A program made the position numbers and the translations under genes. The notes under the pieces are model-generated. The model did no database searches and had not been told where the DNA came from. It saw only the letters and a program-made list of their open reading frames with translations. Source: Streptomyces viridiviolaceus (GTDB lineage: Bacteria; Actinomycetota; Actinomycetes; Streptomycetales; Streptomycetaceae). Taken from it: a stretch of 64,000 nt of DNA. The stretch covers positions 1 through 64,000 of the forward strand of contig NZ_BMWA01000013.1 in assembly GCF_014650995.1 (NCBI RefSeq). The letters are read 5' to 3'. Positions 50,098-59,217 of the stretch are shown here, piece after piece (the stretch's first letter is position 1; each line of letters opens with the position of its first letter).

Positions 50098-51093
50098 CTA
50101 GAGCGGTGGATCGGTGAGGAGTTCCAGCAGCCCGCCGGCGATCTCCGCGGTGCCCGCGGCGTCGGCGGAGGGAAACAGCCGGCCCCAGGAGCAGGCGCGT
50201 CCCAGCGCACCGAGCCGCCATGCGAGGCTCACGGCACGTCGTAGCTCCGCCGCCGTTCGGCCCGCGCCCGTCCATGGCTCCAGATAGGCGTCCCGCAGTC
50301 GTGGCAGTACGGCCGGTCCGTACCGTGCGCAGGCCCTTCCGGCGGGGACCACCAGGCTGCAGAAGGGGTGGGAGACGGCGGCGTCGCCCCAGTCGAAGAA
50401 CGTGAACCGCCCCGGACGCGGGTGGAACAACTGGCCGTCGTGCAGGTCGGCGTGGTCGAGGGAGTCGGCGATGCCGAGGGCCGCGAGCTCCGCGCACCAG
50501 TCCACGAGGGCGGGCCGGAGATCTGCGAGTCTCCCGCGCTGGTCCGCGCGCAGGGCGGCGTTCTCCGCGACCACCCGGTCGAAGACGTCGGGCAGGGCGG
50601 TGGTCCGGGCGCTGGGGACGCCCAGCCGTTCGATCTCGGATGCGTACGGAATCAGGGCGCCCTGCATGCTCGCGTACTGGCGGAGCAGTTCCTCCCAGGC
50701 CTCGGGGCCGGCTGCCTCGCGGTCGAGCACGCTCCTGAAGAGCTCTCCGCCGTCGGGCAGCAGCGACCAGCCCCGGCGGGCGTCGACCGCCAGCGGCTCC
50801 AGCACGTGTTCGGGCACCCAGCGGGCCAGCGCCTCGGTCAGCGCGCCTTCGAACGCACTGGCCGGCGGGTTCGCCTTGAACCAGACGGCGTCACGTCCCT
50901 CGACCGCCACCCGCATCAGGACGGACCACGGCCGCAGCCGCACCAGTCTCTGCCCGGTCATCCGCAGGCCACGCGCGGCGAGCTCGCCCTCGACCCAGCC
51001 GAGGGCCGCGGTCCGCCATGCCTCCTGCTCCCACGGAGTCACCGAGTCCTGGTACCGGCCCCGGTCCACGGTCACTGACGCCTCGTGTCGCAT
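50098..51093 (-). CDS. APH-family phosphotransferase
   Basis: A 331-aa kinase-fold protein. The catalytic loop SLDHADLHDGQLF gives HxDxxxxQ, with Gln where Asn is normal, and RFTFFDWGDAAVSHPF supplies the metal-binding Asp. The N-lobe includes VAVEGRDAVWFKANPP, which carries the ATP-binding lysine. The Asn-to-Gln change may affect Mg binding. Many such Streptomyces proteins are annotated only as phosphotransferases with unknown substrate. It is distinct from the kinase at 14281. ATG 51093. Confidence 0.82.
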   Translation of the reverse strand: MRHEASVTVDRGRYQDSVTPWEQEAWRTAALGWVEGELAARGLRMTGQRLVRLRPWSVLMRVAVEGRDAVWFKANPPASAFEGALTEALARWVPEHVLEPLAVDARRGWSLLPDGGELFRSVLDREAAGPEAWEELLRQYASMQGALIPYASEIERLGVPSARTTALPDVFDRVVAENAALRADQRGRLADLRPALVDWCAELAALGIADSLDHADLHDGQLFHPRPGRFTFFDWGDAAVSHPFCSLVVPAGRACARYGPAVLPRLRDAYLEPWTGAGRTAAELRRAVSLAWRLGALGRACSWGRLFPSADAAGTAEIAGGLLELLTDPPL

Positions 51094-51207
51094 CGCGCCA
51101 TCTCAGCACCGCGGCCGCCGCGCGGCCACCGCTTTTCCATCCGGCTCCGCCGCACGCCGGCCCGGCCGGGCGCGAGCTGCCGGAGACACCCCGTGCACGG
51201 CCGGCGC

Positions 51208-51618
51208 TCAGGCCGCCCGGGCCCATCGCCGCTCCGCTCGCGCGGACGCGCTCGCTTCGCGGGCCGCCCGCACCCGGTACGTCGTCCTGGTCGGATCGGT
51301 GATCGCTTCACCGAGCGTGATCCGCCCGGCGGCGTGCAGGGCGTCGCACGCGGCGGTGGGCAGTGCGACATAGCAACCGCCGCGGCCGGTACGGGAGTCC
51401 AGCGGCCGCCAGTAACTGTATCTGCGCCGTCCGCCCGCGAACTCGGTGACGAACACGGGGGTACGCGCGTCGGCGACGATACGCAGAACCTCGGCTTCGG
51501 CCTGGCCGAGCGGCGCGCAGGAGCGCGTGGCGGGCGCACCGTGGAGCGGTCCTCCACGGCCGTGGCGGCCCTGAGTACGGGGGTGGGAAACCGGCGGCAG
51601 ATCGGCGGTGAACGGCAT
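51208..51618 (-). CDS. Hypothetical protein, 136 aa
   Basis: A frame starting MPFTADLPPVSHPRTQGRHG with GGAAAGG upstream of the ATG. The centre has a well-formed segment, AEAEVLRIVADARTPVFVTEF, then RRYSYWRPLDSRTGRGGCYVALP and ALHAAGRITLGEAITDPTRTTYRV. This pattern resembles a short winged-helix or restriction-like fold, but I cannot name a family. The C-terminus is arginine/alanine-rich. It sits between the APH-like and aldo/keto reductase genes. The orientation and ribosome site support it as a real gene. Confidence 0.55.
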   Translation of the reverse strand: MPFTADLPPVSHPRTQGRHGRGGPLHGAPATRSCAPLGQAEAEVLRIVADARTPVFVTEFAGGRRRYSYWRPLDSRTGRGGCYVALPTAACDALHAAGRITLGEAITDPTRTTYRVRAAREASASARAERRWARAA

Positions 51619-51768
51619 CAGCAGTGGCCTTTCCAGAACAGGGGCTCGAGACCGCCTACCCTGTCGGGCCGGTAATGATCTCGCTGAACGGCATTCTTCA
51701 GCAAGGGACTGACAACCGGCTCCCCTTTCCGTCCCGTTGGCATGTCGCACACCCACGCCCGGCGCGCA

Positions 51769-52839
51769 TCACCCCCGGAGCGCCCCCGCGTCGCCGATCA
51801 ACGGGCGGACCGGGGAGGGGTTGAGGCGGGCGAAGCCCTCCTGACGTTCATAGGGGAAGTGCGGGTAGGGGGCCGTCCTGGCGCTGGCCGCGTCGAGTCT
51901 GGCCACCTGGTCCGCGCTCAGGGCCCAGCCGACGGCGCCGAGGTTCTGGCGGAGCTGTTCCTCGTTGCGGGCGCCGATGATGACCGAGGAGACGGTCGGG
52001 CGCCGCAGCAGCCAGTTGATGGCGATCTGGGGCACGGTCCTGCCGGTCTCCTGGGCGATGTCGTCCAGGGTGTCGACCACCCGGAACAGCAGCTCCTCCT
52101 CGACGGGAGGGCCGTAGTCCGCGGTGTCGTGCAGCCGGCTGTCCGCGGGCAAGGGACGGCCGCGGCGGATCCGGCCGGTCAGCCGTCCCCACCCCAGCGG
52201 GCTCCAGACGACGGCGCCGACGCCCTGGTCGAGGCCCAGCGGCATGAGGTCCCATTCGTAGTCCCGGCCGACGAGGGAGTAGTAGACCTGGTGGGCCACG
52301 TACCGCTGGTGGCCGTGTGTGTCCGCCTCGGCCAGCGACTTCATCAGCTGCCAGCCGCTGAAGTTGGAGACGCCGGTGTAGCGGAGCTTGCCGGCCCGTA
52401 CGAGGTCGTCGAGGGTGGAGAGCACTTCCTGGACCGGGGTTCCCGCGTCGAAGGCGTGCAGCTGGAACAGGTCGATGTAGTCCGTGCCGAGCCGGCGCAG
52501 GGCGTCGTCGACCGCCTTGAGCAGGCGTGCCCGCGAGGTCCCGGCGTCCATCGGCCCGTCGCCCATGGGCAGGCCGGCCTTGGTGGAGAGGATCACCTGA
52601 TCGCGGCGCCCCTTCACCGCGGCACCCAGGACCTCCTCGGAGGCCCCGCCGGAGTAGACGTCGGCGGTGTCGAACATGGTGACGCCGGCGTCGAGGCAGA
52701 TGTCCACGAGGCGACGCGCCTCCGCCTCGTCGGTGTTGCCCCAGGCGCCGAAGAGCTCTCCGCGTCCGCCGAAGGTGCCGGCGCCGAAGCTCAGCGCCGG
52801 GACCATGAGTCCGGACGCGCCCAGCCTCCTGAATTCCAT
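51769..52839 (-). CDS. Aldo/keto reductase
   Basis: A 356-aa NADPH-dependent (beta/alpha)8 reductase of the AKR family acting on aldehydes or ketones. Signature parts: LGASGLMVPALSFGAGTFGG, FDTADVYSGGASEEVLG (catalytic Asp and Tyr), ILSTKAG (Lys), LFQLHAFDAGTP (His), VIIGARNEEQLRQNLGAV (cofactor binding). The catalytic tetrad is intact. It is divergent from a TetR regulator with an operator-like inverted repeat between, suggesting induction by a toxic carbonyl or similar ligand. ATG 52839. Confidence 0.92.
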   Translation of the reverse strand: MEFRRLGASGLMVPALSFGAGTFGGRGELFGAWGNTDEAEARRLVDICLDAGVTMFDTADVYSGGASEEVLGAAVKGRRDQVILSTKAGLPMGDGPMDAGTSRARLLKAVDDALRRLGTDYIDLFQLHAFDAGTPVQEVLSTLDDLVRAGKLRYTGVSNFSGWQLMKSLAEADTHGHQRYVAHQVYYSLVGRDYEWDLMPLGLDQGVGAVVWSPLGWGRLTGRIRRGRPLPADSRLHDTADYGPPVEEELLFRVVDTLDDIAQETGRTVPQIAINWLLRRPTVSSVIIGARNEEQLRQNLGAVGWALSADQVARLDAASARTAPYPHFPYERQEGFARLNPSPVRPLIGDAGALRG

Positions 52840-52879
52840 GACGGCTTCCCCTCTTCTCCCGCGGTCCCGACCCAGCCGC

Positions 52880-52901
52880 TAACGGGACACGCGTTCCGTT
52901 A
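52880..52901. promoter_or_regulatory. TetR-type operator between AKR and TetR genes
   Basis: TAACGGGAC (52880-52888) and GTTCCGTTA (52893-52901) are inverted repeats with one mismatch and a 4-nt spacer. It is centred in the 116-bp divergent region, so the TetR protein may repress both genes from it. Confidence 0.65.
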
Positions 52902-52955
52902 AGATGGGACGCAGCCTAGCAGAGGCCGAAGCCTAAATGGAACTGGAGTACCGTT

Positions 52956-53576
52956 ATGACGTCTGCGAGCGCGGGCCCAGGTGCCGTCCGCCCAGGTGGC
53001 CGTACCGCCCGGGTGCGGGCCGCCGTGCTGCGGGCCGCCGGCGACGCACTGGCGGAGGGCGGCCTGGCCGGGCTGGACCTGGCCGATGTCGCCCGTCGCG
53101 CCGAGGTGGGGAAGACGACGGTCTACCGCCGTTGGGGAAGTCCGGCCAACCTGGTCGCCGATCTGCTCGCGGACATGGCCGAGCAGTCGCTCCCGCGCAC
53201 GGAGACGGGCACGCTCGAGGGCGATCTGCGCGCCAACGCCCGGCTCGTGCAGCGCACGCTGGCAGATGCGCGCCAAGGGGCGCTCTTCCGGGCGGTCATC
53301 GCCGCCGCGACCTGCGACGAACAGGCGGCCGCCGCCCTCCGGCGCTTCTACGACATCCGCGTCACGGAGTGGGAACCCTGCGTCCGTCAGGCCGTCGCCC
53401 GCGGCGAACTGCCCGCGGGCACCGACACCCGTGAGGTCGTGCGCGCCGTCTCGGCGCCGCTCTACTACCGCCTGCTGACCACCGGCGAGCCGCTCGACGA
53501 GGCGGCTGCGGACCGCGCCGCCGACGCCGCGGTGGCAGCGGCACGGGCAGGGGTCTTCGTCCCGGGGGCCTCCTGA
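52956..53576 (+). CDS. TetR-family regulator
   Basis: A 206-aa TetR protein. The HTH is GLDLADVARRAEVGKTTVYRRW (residues about 38-59), followed by SPANLVADLLADMAEQ and a C-terminal ligand domain of TetR_C type (LFRAVIAAATCDEQAAAALRRFY, LPAGTDTREVVRAVSAPLYYRLLTTGEPLD). It is probably the local regulator of the divergent aldo/keto reductase. The start is ATG 52956; the ribosome-binding site is weak. It ends 70 bp before the convergent katG. Confidence 0.9.
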   Translation: MTSASAGPGAVRPGGRTARVRAAVLRAAGDALAEGGLAGLDLADVARRAEVGKTTVYRRWGSPANLVADLLADMAEQSLPRTETGTLEGDLRANARLVQRTLADARQGALFRAVIAAATCDEQAAAALRRFYDIRVTEWEPCVRQAVARGELPAGTDTREVVRAVSAPLYYRLLTTGEPLDEAAADRAADAAVAAARAGVFVPGAS

Positions 53577-53645
53577 CGAGAAGGCCGAGGAGACCGGGAC
53601 GGCCGGGTCCGGGCCGGCCCCGCTCGGGCCGGCCCGGACCTCGGA

Positions 53646-55877
53646 TCACACCAGGTCGAACCGGTCCAGGTTCATCACCTTGGTCCAGGCCGCGACGAAG
53701 TCGGTCACGAACTTCTCCTTCGCGTCGTCGCTCGCGTAGACCTCCGCGAGCGCGCGCAGCTCGGAGTTCGAGCCGAAGACGAGGTCGGCGCGGCTGCCCG
53801 CCCACTTGACCTCACCGGTGACCGCGTCGCGGCCCTCGAAGGTGTTCGCGTCCTCGGACGTCGCCTTCCACGTCGTGCCCAGGTCGAGCAGGTTGACGAA
53901 GAAGTCGTTGGTCAGGGCCCCGGGGGTCGTGGTGAGAGCGCCGAGCTGGGTGCCCTGGTGGTTCGCGCCCAGTACGCGCAGGCCACCGACGAGGACCGTC
54001 ATCTCCGGAGCGCTCAGGGTCAGCAGGTTCGCCCGGTCGAGCAGCAGGTACTCGGCCGGCAGCCGGTTGCCCTTGCCGAGGTAGTTGCGGAAGCCGTCGG
54101 CCGTCGGCTCGAGCGCGGCGAACGACTCCACGTCGGTCTGCTCCTGCGAGGCGTCGACGCGGCCCGGCGTGAACGGGACCTCGACCTCGAAGCCCGCGTC
54201 CTTGGCCGCCCGCTCGACCGCCGCACCGCCGGCGAGCACGATCAGGTCGGCGAGCGAGATCCGCCTGCCGTCGGTCCGGCCCTCGTTGAAGGACTCCTGG
54301 ATCCCCTCCAGGGTTCGCAGGACCGTCGCCAGCTGGTCGGGCTCGTTGACCTCCCACCCGCGCTGCGGTTCGAGACGGATGCGCGCCCCGTTGGCGCCGC
54401 CGCGCTTGTCGCTGCCCCGGAACGACGAGGCCGACGCCCAGGCGGTGGAGACCAGCTGGGACACCGACAGACCCGAGGCCAGAACCCGGCTCTTGAGCGA
54501 GGCGACGTCCTCTGCGTCGACGAGTTCGTGCGTCACCTCGGGAAGGGGGTCCTGCCACAGCAGCGTCTCGGCCGGGACCTCCGGGCCGAGGTAGCGCACG
54601 ACCGGGCCCATGTCGCGGTGGGTCAGCTTGAACCACGCCCGGGCGAAGGCGTCGGCGAACTCCTCGGGGTTCTCGTGGAAGCGCCGCGAGATCGGCTCGT
54701 AGACCGGGTCGAACCGCAGGGAGAGGTCGGTCGTCAGCATCGTCGGCGCGTGGCGCTTCGACGGGTCGTGGGCGTCGGGCACGGTGCCCGCCCCGGCGCC
54801 GTCCTTGGGCCGCCACTGGTGCGCGCCCGCAGGGCTCTTGAACAGCTCCCACTCGTAGCCGAAGAGGATGTCGAAGAAGCTGTTGTCCCAGGTCGTCGGG
54901 GTGTCCGTCCAGATGCCCTCGAGACCGCTGGTGATCGTGTCTGCGCCCTTGCCGGTGCCGAAGGAGTTGCGCCAGCCCAGGCCCTGCTCCTCGATCGAGG
55001 CCGCCTCGGGGTCGGGCCCGACGTGGTCGGCCGGACCCGCGCCGTGGGTCTTGCCGAAGGTGTGGCCGCCCGCGATCAGGGCGACGGTCTCCTCGTCGTT
55101 CATCGCCATGCGGCGGAACGTCTCCCGGATGTCGCGGGCCGCGGCGATCGGGTCCGGATTGCCGTTGGGGCCCTCCGGGTTGACGTAGATGAGACCCATC
55201 TGCACCGCGCCGAGGGGGTTCTCGAGCTCACGGTCGCCGGTGTAGCGCTCGTCGCCGAGCCACGTGGACTCGGGGCCCCAGTAGACGTCCTCCTCGGGCT
55301 CCCAGACGTCCTCACGGCCGCCCGCGAAGCCGAAGGTCTTGAAGCCCATCGACTCCAGGGCCACGTTTCCGGCGAGGATCATGAGGTCGGCCCACGACAG
55401 GCTCTTGCCGTACTTCTTCTTCACCGGCCACAGCAGACGGCGGGCCTTGTCGAGGTTGCCGTTGTCCGGCCAGCTGTTGAGGGGCGCGAAGCGCTGCTGA
55501 CCCGCCCCGGCGCCGCCGCGGCCGTCGCTGATCCGGTAGGTGCCCGCGCTGTGCCAGGCCATGCGGATGATGAACGGCCCGTAGTGGCCGAAGTCGGCGG
55601 GCCACCAGTCCTGGGAGGTGGTCAGCACCTCCGCGATGTCCCGCTTCACGGCCGGGAGGTCGAGGGTCTTGAAGGCCTCGGCGTAGTCGAAGTCCTCGCC
55701 GAAGGGGTTGGCCACGGCGGGGTTCTTGGCGAGGATCTTCAGGTTCAGCCGCTCCGGCCACCACTGGCGGTTCCCACCGCCCTGCGTCGGGTGCGGGGCG
55801 CGCCCGTGCACGACCGGGCAGCCGCCGGCCTCCTCGGTCTTCGCGTCGGTGACGATTGCGTCGTGGTTCTCGGACAT
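53646..55877 (-). CDS. katG: Catalase-peroxidase
   Basis: A 743-aa bifunctional heme enzyme that removes hydrogen peroxide. The distal side has R105, W108 and H109 (IRMAWHSAGTYR). The proximal heme ligand is H272 (IAGGHTFGKTHG). The Trp108-Tyr231-Met257 residues that form the covalent adduct needed for catalase activity are all present. The C-terminal half is the usual non-catalytic duplicated domain. It lies 24 bp behind a Fur-family gene in one transcript, the arrangement of furA-catC/furS-cpeB in other Streptomyces. ATG 55877; the sequence is complete. Confidence 0.97.
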   Translation of the reverse strand: MSENHDAIVTDAKTEEAGGCPVVHGRAPHPTQGGGNRQWWPERLNLKILAKNPAVANPFGEDFDYAEAFKTLDLPAVKRDIAEVLTTSQDWWPADFGHYGPFIIRMAWHSAGTYRISDGRGGAGAGQQRFAPLNSWPDNGNLDKARRLLWPVKKKYGKSLSWADLMILAGNVALESMGFKTFGFAGGREDVWEPEEDVYWGPESTWLGDERYTGDRELENPLGAVQMGLIYVNPEGPNGNPDPIAAARDIRETFRRMAMNDEETVALIAGGHTFGKTHGAGPADHVGPDPEAASIEEQGLGWRNSFGTGKGADTITSGLEGIWTDTPTTWDNSFFDILFGYEWELFKSPAGAHQWRPKDGAGAGTVPDAHDPSKRHAPTMLTTDLSLRFDPVYEPISRRFHENPEEFADAFARAWFKLTHRDMGPVVRYLGPEVPAETLLWQDPLPEVTHELVDAEDVASLKSRVLASGLSVSQLVSTAWASASSFRGSDKRGGANGARIRLEPQRGWEVNEPDQLATVLRTLEGIQESFNEGRTDGRRISLADLIVLAGGAAVERAAKDAGFEVEVPFTPGRVDASQEQTDVESFAALEPTADGFRNYLGKGNRLPAEYLLLDRANLLTLSAPEMTVLVGGLRVLGANHQGTQLGALTTTPGALTNDFFVNLLDLGTTWKATSEDANTFEGRDAVTGEVKWAGSRADLVFGSNSELRALAEVYASDDAKEKFVTDFVAAWTKVMNLDRFDLV

Positions 55878-55901
55878 GGGAATCCTTCCGGACCAAGCGG
55901 A

Positions 55902-56348
55902 TCAAGGTGCTGAGGTACTGCGAGCGGTGGAGCAGTCGGGGCACAGGCCCCAGTAGATGACCTCGGCCTCGTCGACGGAGAACCCGTGGTCGTCGGACGC
56001 GGTCAGGCAGGGCGCCGTGCCGACCGCGCAGTCGACGTCCGCGACGGCACCGCACGAACGGCAGACGAGGTGGTGGTGGTTGTCCCCGACGCGCCCCTCG
56101 AACCGGGCCGGGCTGCCCGGTGGTTCGATGCGGCGCAGGAGTCCCGCCGCGGTGAGCGCGTGGAGACCGTCGTACACGGCTTGCAGGGATATGTGGCCCA
56201 CGCGGCCGCGCACCCCCGAGGCGATGGCCTCGGCGTCGAGGTGGTCACCGGCCCGTACGGTTTCGAGCAGCGCGACGCGAGCTGCGGTCACCCGCAGACC
56301 GGCGTCGCGCAGTTCCTCGGCGGTCTTCGGCGCCCGGGATCCGGTCAT
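55902..56348 (-). CDS. furA: Fur-family peroxide/iron-responsive repressor (FurA)
   Basis: A 148-aa Fur protein: winged helix (LRVTAARVALLETVRAGDHLDAE, ISLQAVYDGLHALTAAGLLRRIEP), regulatory metal site (DNHHHLVCRSCGAV) and a C-terminal second Cys pair (YWGLCPDCS), giving the structural zinc CxxC pairs. It is expected to repress its own operon with katG until oxidised or metal-free. The promoter places transcription at or next to the ATG, so the mRNA is probably leaderless. Confidence 0.93.
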   Translation of the reverse strand: MTGSRAPKTAEELRDAGLRVTAARVALLETVRAGDHLDAEAIASGVRGRVGHISLQAVYDGLHALTAAGLLRRIEPPGSPARFEGRVGDNHHHLVCRSCGAVADVDCAVGTAPCLTASDDHGFSVDEAEVIYWGLCPDCSTARSTSAP

Positions 56349-56355
56349 GGCGGAG

Positions 56356-56385
56356 AACCTACTCCCCCAGACACGAACAGCTCAA
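56356..56385 (-). promoter_or_regulatory. furA-katG promoter, probably leaderless
   Basis: On the reverse strand, TTGAGC (56385-56380) and TAGGTT (56361-56356) are spaced 18 bp apart. The predicted transcript start coincides with the furA ATG at 56348, and no Shine-Dalgarno is visible. Confidence 0.6.
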
Positions 56386-56441
56386 GGAAACGAGCGGTTC
56401 AAGTCGGGTGACATCGGCGGTGCCCCGGCCGTGGCCGGCCG

Positions 56442-56921
56442 TCACGGCCGCACGGGGTGCCTGCTCATGATCGAGACCCGGTTGAACGCGTTGATGGTGA
56501 GGGCCACCCAGATCACCGCGGAGATCTGGTCGTCGGTGAGCACTTGGCGCGCGGCGGCGTAGGCGGCGTCCTGTGCGCCGGCGTCGGCCGGGTGGGTCGT
56601 CGCCTCCGCCAGAGCGAGGGAGGCGCGTTCCTCGGGAGAGAACAGTTCGGTGTCCCGCCAGGCCGCGAGCACGCCGAGACGCTGTGTCGTCTCGCCGGCC
56701 CTCAGGGCGGCACGGGTGTGCACGTGGAGGCAGTAGGCGCAGCCGTTGATCTGCGACACGCGCAGGTTGACCAGTTCCACGAGAGTGCGGTCGAGTCCCG
56801 CCTCGGCTGCGACCGTGCGGACCGCCTCCGACGTCTGCACCAGCGCGTGATAGGCCTTGGGGCTCTGCTTGTCGATGAAGATCCGCCGGGCGTCGGACGC
56901 CGGCACGGGGCTGCTCAACAC
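56442..56921 (-). CDS. AhpD-like carboxymuconolactone decarboxylase family protein
   Basis: A 159-aa all-helical alkylhydroperoxidase-like protein. The motif NGCAYCLHVHTRAALRAG carries the CxxC redox pair and downstream His used by AhpD; LVELVNLRVSQI precedes it. Upstream are PASDARRIFIDKQSPKAYHAL and downstream FSPEERASLALAEATTH. It is probably an antioxidant or gamma-CMD-type enzyme, fitting its place beside furA-katG. Start is GTG 56921 or the adjacent TTG 56918; AAGGAG is very close, favouring the latter. It is divergent from the pirin gene. Confidence 0.85.
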   Translation of the reverse strand: MLSSPVPASDARRIFIDKQSPKAYHALVQTSEAVRTVAAEAGLDRTLVELVNLRVSQINGCAYCLHVHTRAALRAGETTQRLGVLAAWRDTELFSPEERASLALAEATTHPADAGAQDAAYAAARQVLTDDQISAVIWVALTINAFNRVSIMSRHPVRP

Positions 56922-57005
56922 GGACTCCTTCACACGCCGCCGCCGTCCAAGGGTGCGGCAAGTTGTTGAATATGAAAGTATCATGATGACAGGAGGTGGT
57001 CCCCG

Positions 57006-57992
57006 ATGAGCAATGTGGAGACGGAACCCGCAGAGACGCGCTGCGGATCCACGGACGGCGGCGAGCGATCGGACGAGGGGCGGGTGGACGTACTGACCCC
57101 GCGCGACGTGCCCCTGGGCGGCCCCCGCGCCATGACGGTGCGGCGCACGCTGCCGCAGCGCGCCCGGACCCTGATCGGCGCCTGGTGCTTCGCCGACCAC
57201 TACGGCCCCGACGACGTCGCCCGCACCGGCGGCATGGACGTCGCACCGCACCCGCACACCGGCCTGCAGACGGTGAGCTGGCTGTTCAGCGGGGAGATCG
57301 AGCACCGCGACAGTCTCGGCAGCCACGCCTACGTCCGGCCCGGTGAGCTGAACCTGATGACGGGCGGGCACGGCATCAGCCACTCGGAGGTGTCCACCCC
57401 CCGCACCGGCACGCTGCACGGTGTGCAGCTGTGGGTGGCGCTGCCGGACGCGCACCGTCACGCCCCGCGCGACTTCCAGCACCACGTGCCGGTGCCCGTG
57501 CGGACCGACGGCGCCGAGATCAGGGTGTTCCTGGGCTCGCTGGCCGGGGACACGTCACCGGTGCGCACCTTCACGCCCCTGCTCGGCGCCGAGATCCAGC
57601 TCGAACCGGGCTCCTCCCTCACGCTCCGCGTCGACCCGGCGTTCGAGCACGGGCTCCTCGTCGACCGGGGCGACGTCCGGCTGGCCGGGACCCTGCTGCG
57701 CCCGGCCGAGCTGGGGTACGCGCCCCCCGGCTCGGACACGCTGACGCTCCTCAACGAGTCCGACGAACCCGCCCGCACCGTCCTGCTCGGCGGGCCCCCG
57801 TTCGAGGAGGAGATCGTCATGTGGTGGAACTTCATCGGACGCAGCCACGACGACATCGTCCGGGCCCGGGAGGAGTGGGAGCAGGCGTCCGACCGGTTCG
57901 GGGCCGTCGAGGGATACCCCGGCGACCGGCTCCCCGCCCCTGCCCTCCCGAACGCCGTCATCAGGCCACGTCACAACCCGTCGCGGCACTGA
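57006..57992 (+). CDS. Pirin-family protein
   Basis: A 328-aa bicupin. The N-terminal cupin has the metal-binding histidines in MDVAPHPHTGLQTVSWLFSGEIEHRD and GGHGISHSE. The second cupin includes LLVDRGDVRLAGT, and the C-terminus FEEEIVMWWNFIGRSHDDIV is a pirin hallmark. Bacterial pirins can act as quercetinase or bind metabolic enzymes; the role here is unknown. The ATG at 57006 lies a few bases after ACAGGAGGTGG. Its 3' end overlaps the convergent amidohydrolase gene by 32 bp. Confidence 0.92.
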   Translation: MSNVETEPAETRCGSTDGGERSDEGRVDVLTPRDVPLGGPRAMTVRRTLPQRARTLIGAWCFADHYGPDDVARTGGMDVAPHPHTGLQTVSWLFSGEIEHRDSLGSHAYVRPGELNLMTGGHGISHSEVSTPRTGTLHGVQLWVALPDAHRHAPRDFQHHVPVPVRTDGAEIRVFLGSLAGDTSPVRTFTPLLGAEIQLEPGSSLTLRVDPAFEHGLLVDRGDVRLAGTLLRPAELGYAPPGSDTLTLLNESDEPARTVLLGGPPFEEEIVMWWNFIGRSHDDIVRAREEWEQASDRFGAVEGYPGDRLPAPALPNAVIRPRHNPSRH

Positions 57993-59217
57993 CACCGCCG
58001 GCGGCCGGCTCGTGGGGGCGCCGCCGGGCCGCGCCCTCCAGGAAGCGCCGGCGCTGCACGGGATCCGTGGCGAGGTCGACGCCGACGTGCGCCAGGGCGA
58101 TCGCCCCGTCCACGACGGCCCGGTCGGCGCCGGGGCTCGTGCCGTACCGGGCGAACTCCTCGGTGTGCTGGCGAGCGCCGCCGGTGTCGTACCCGATCGT
58201 CGGGTGGAGCGCCGGAACGTGGTGCGAGACGTTGCCCATGTCGGTCGAGGCCATGACCTCGCCGTGCCGGGACACCGGTTCCCGGCCGAGGGCGCGGACG
58301 GCACGCACGTAGGACTCCGTCAGGAAGGAGTCCTGCCTCAGGTCGGCGAAGTCGCGGCCGTGCGTCACGAGGTCGAGTTCCGCGCCCGTGGCGAGCGCTC
58401 CCGCCTCGAAGCAGGCCCGTACGCGGCGCCTGGCCAGGGCGAGCCCCTCGGCGGTGGGGGCGCGCAACTCGTAGCGGGCGCGGGCCAGTTCGGGAATGAC
58501 GTTCACCGCGCGTCCGGCCTCGGAGACGACACCGTGGACGAGGGTGCCCGGCGGGAGCTGCTGCCGCAGCAGGCCGACGGCGGAGTGGGCGAGCGTCATG
58601 GCGTCGAGCGCGTTGACCCCCTCCCAGGGAGCGAGCGCGGCGTGCGCCGGCCGTCCGCGGTAGGTGACGTCCCAGGCTCCGATGGCCAGGGACGAGGCAC
58701 CGACGGAGTCCTCCGGGGCGGCGTGCACCATCAGAGCCGCACCGGCGTCGTCGAAGACCCCGGCCTCCAGGAGCAGCACCTTGCCGCCGATGTCCTCCTC
58801 GGCCGGGGTGCCGACCAGCTTCACGGTGACGCCGATCGCGTCCGCCACGGCCGCCAGGCCGAGCGCGGCTCCCACCGCGGCGGCGCCGTTGACGTTGTGC
58901 CCGCAGGCGTGGCCGAGGCCGGGCAGGGCGTCGTACTCGGCGCACAGGGCCACCACCAGGTCTCCCGTGCCGTACGTCGCGACCAGGGCGGTCGGCAGGC
59001 CGCCCGCCGCGCGCGCCACGCGGAAGCCGGCGTCGGCGAGGAGCGAGGCGACCTTGTCGGCCGACCTGTGTTCCTGGAGCGCTGTCTCGGGCTCCGCGTG
59101 CAGGCTGTGGCTGAGGGCGACGAGGGCCGGGCACGAGGAGCGGACGGCCTCCGCGGCCGTGAGCGTGGCCCGCTCGCGCGGCCCGAGTCCGGTGGGGGAG
59201 GTGTCGCGCCGTGTCAT
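57961..59217 (-). CDS. M20-family amidohydrolase (AbgA/AbgB-like)
   Basis: A 418-aa zinc-dependent amidohydrolase. The metal site is seen in CAEYDALPGLGHACGHNVNG (His, Asp, His), GTPAEEDIGGKVLLLEAG (acid Glu pair) and the dimer domain YRGRPAHAALAPWEGVNALDA. STDMGNVSHHVPALHP supplies the last ligand region. It probably cleaves an N-acyl or peptide-like amide. The ATG overlaps the MFS stop (ATGA), so they form an operon, suggesting transport and hydrolysis of one substrate. Convergent 32-bp overlap with pirin at its 3' end. Confidence 0.9.
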   Translation of the reverse strand: MTRRDTSPTGLGPRERATLTAAEAVRSSCPALVALSHSLHAEPETALQEHRSADKVASLLADAGFRVARAAGGLPTALVATYGTGDLVVALCAEYDALPGLGHACGHNVNGAAAVGAALGLAAVADAIGVTVKLVGTPAEEDIGGKVLLLEAGVFDDAGAALMVHAAPEDSVGASSLAIGAWDVTYRGRPAHAALAPWEGVNALDAMTLAHSAVGLLRQQLPPGTLVHGVVSEAGRAVNVIPELARARYELRAPTAEGLALARRRVRACFEAGALATGAELDLVTHGRDFADLRQDSFLTESYVRAVRALGREPVSRHGEVMASTDMGNVSHHVPALHPTIGYDTGGARQHTEEFARYGTSPGADRAVVDGAIALAHVGVDLATDPVQRRRFLEGAARRRPHEPAAGGVSAATGCDVA

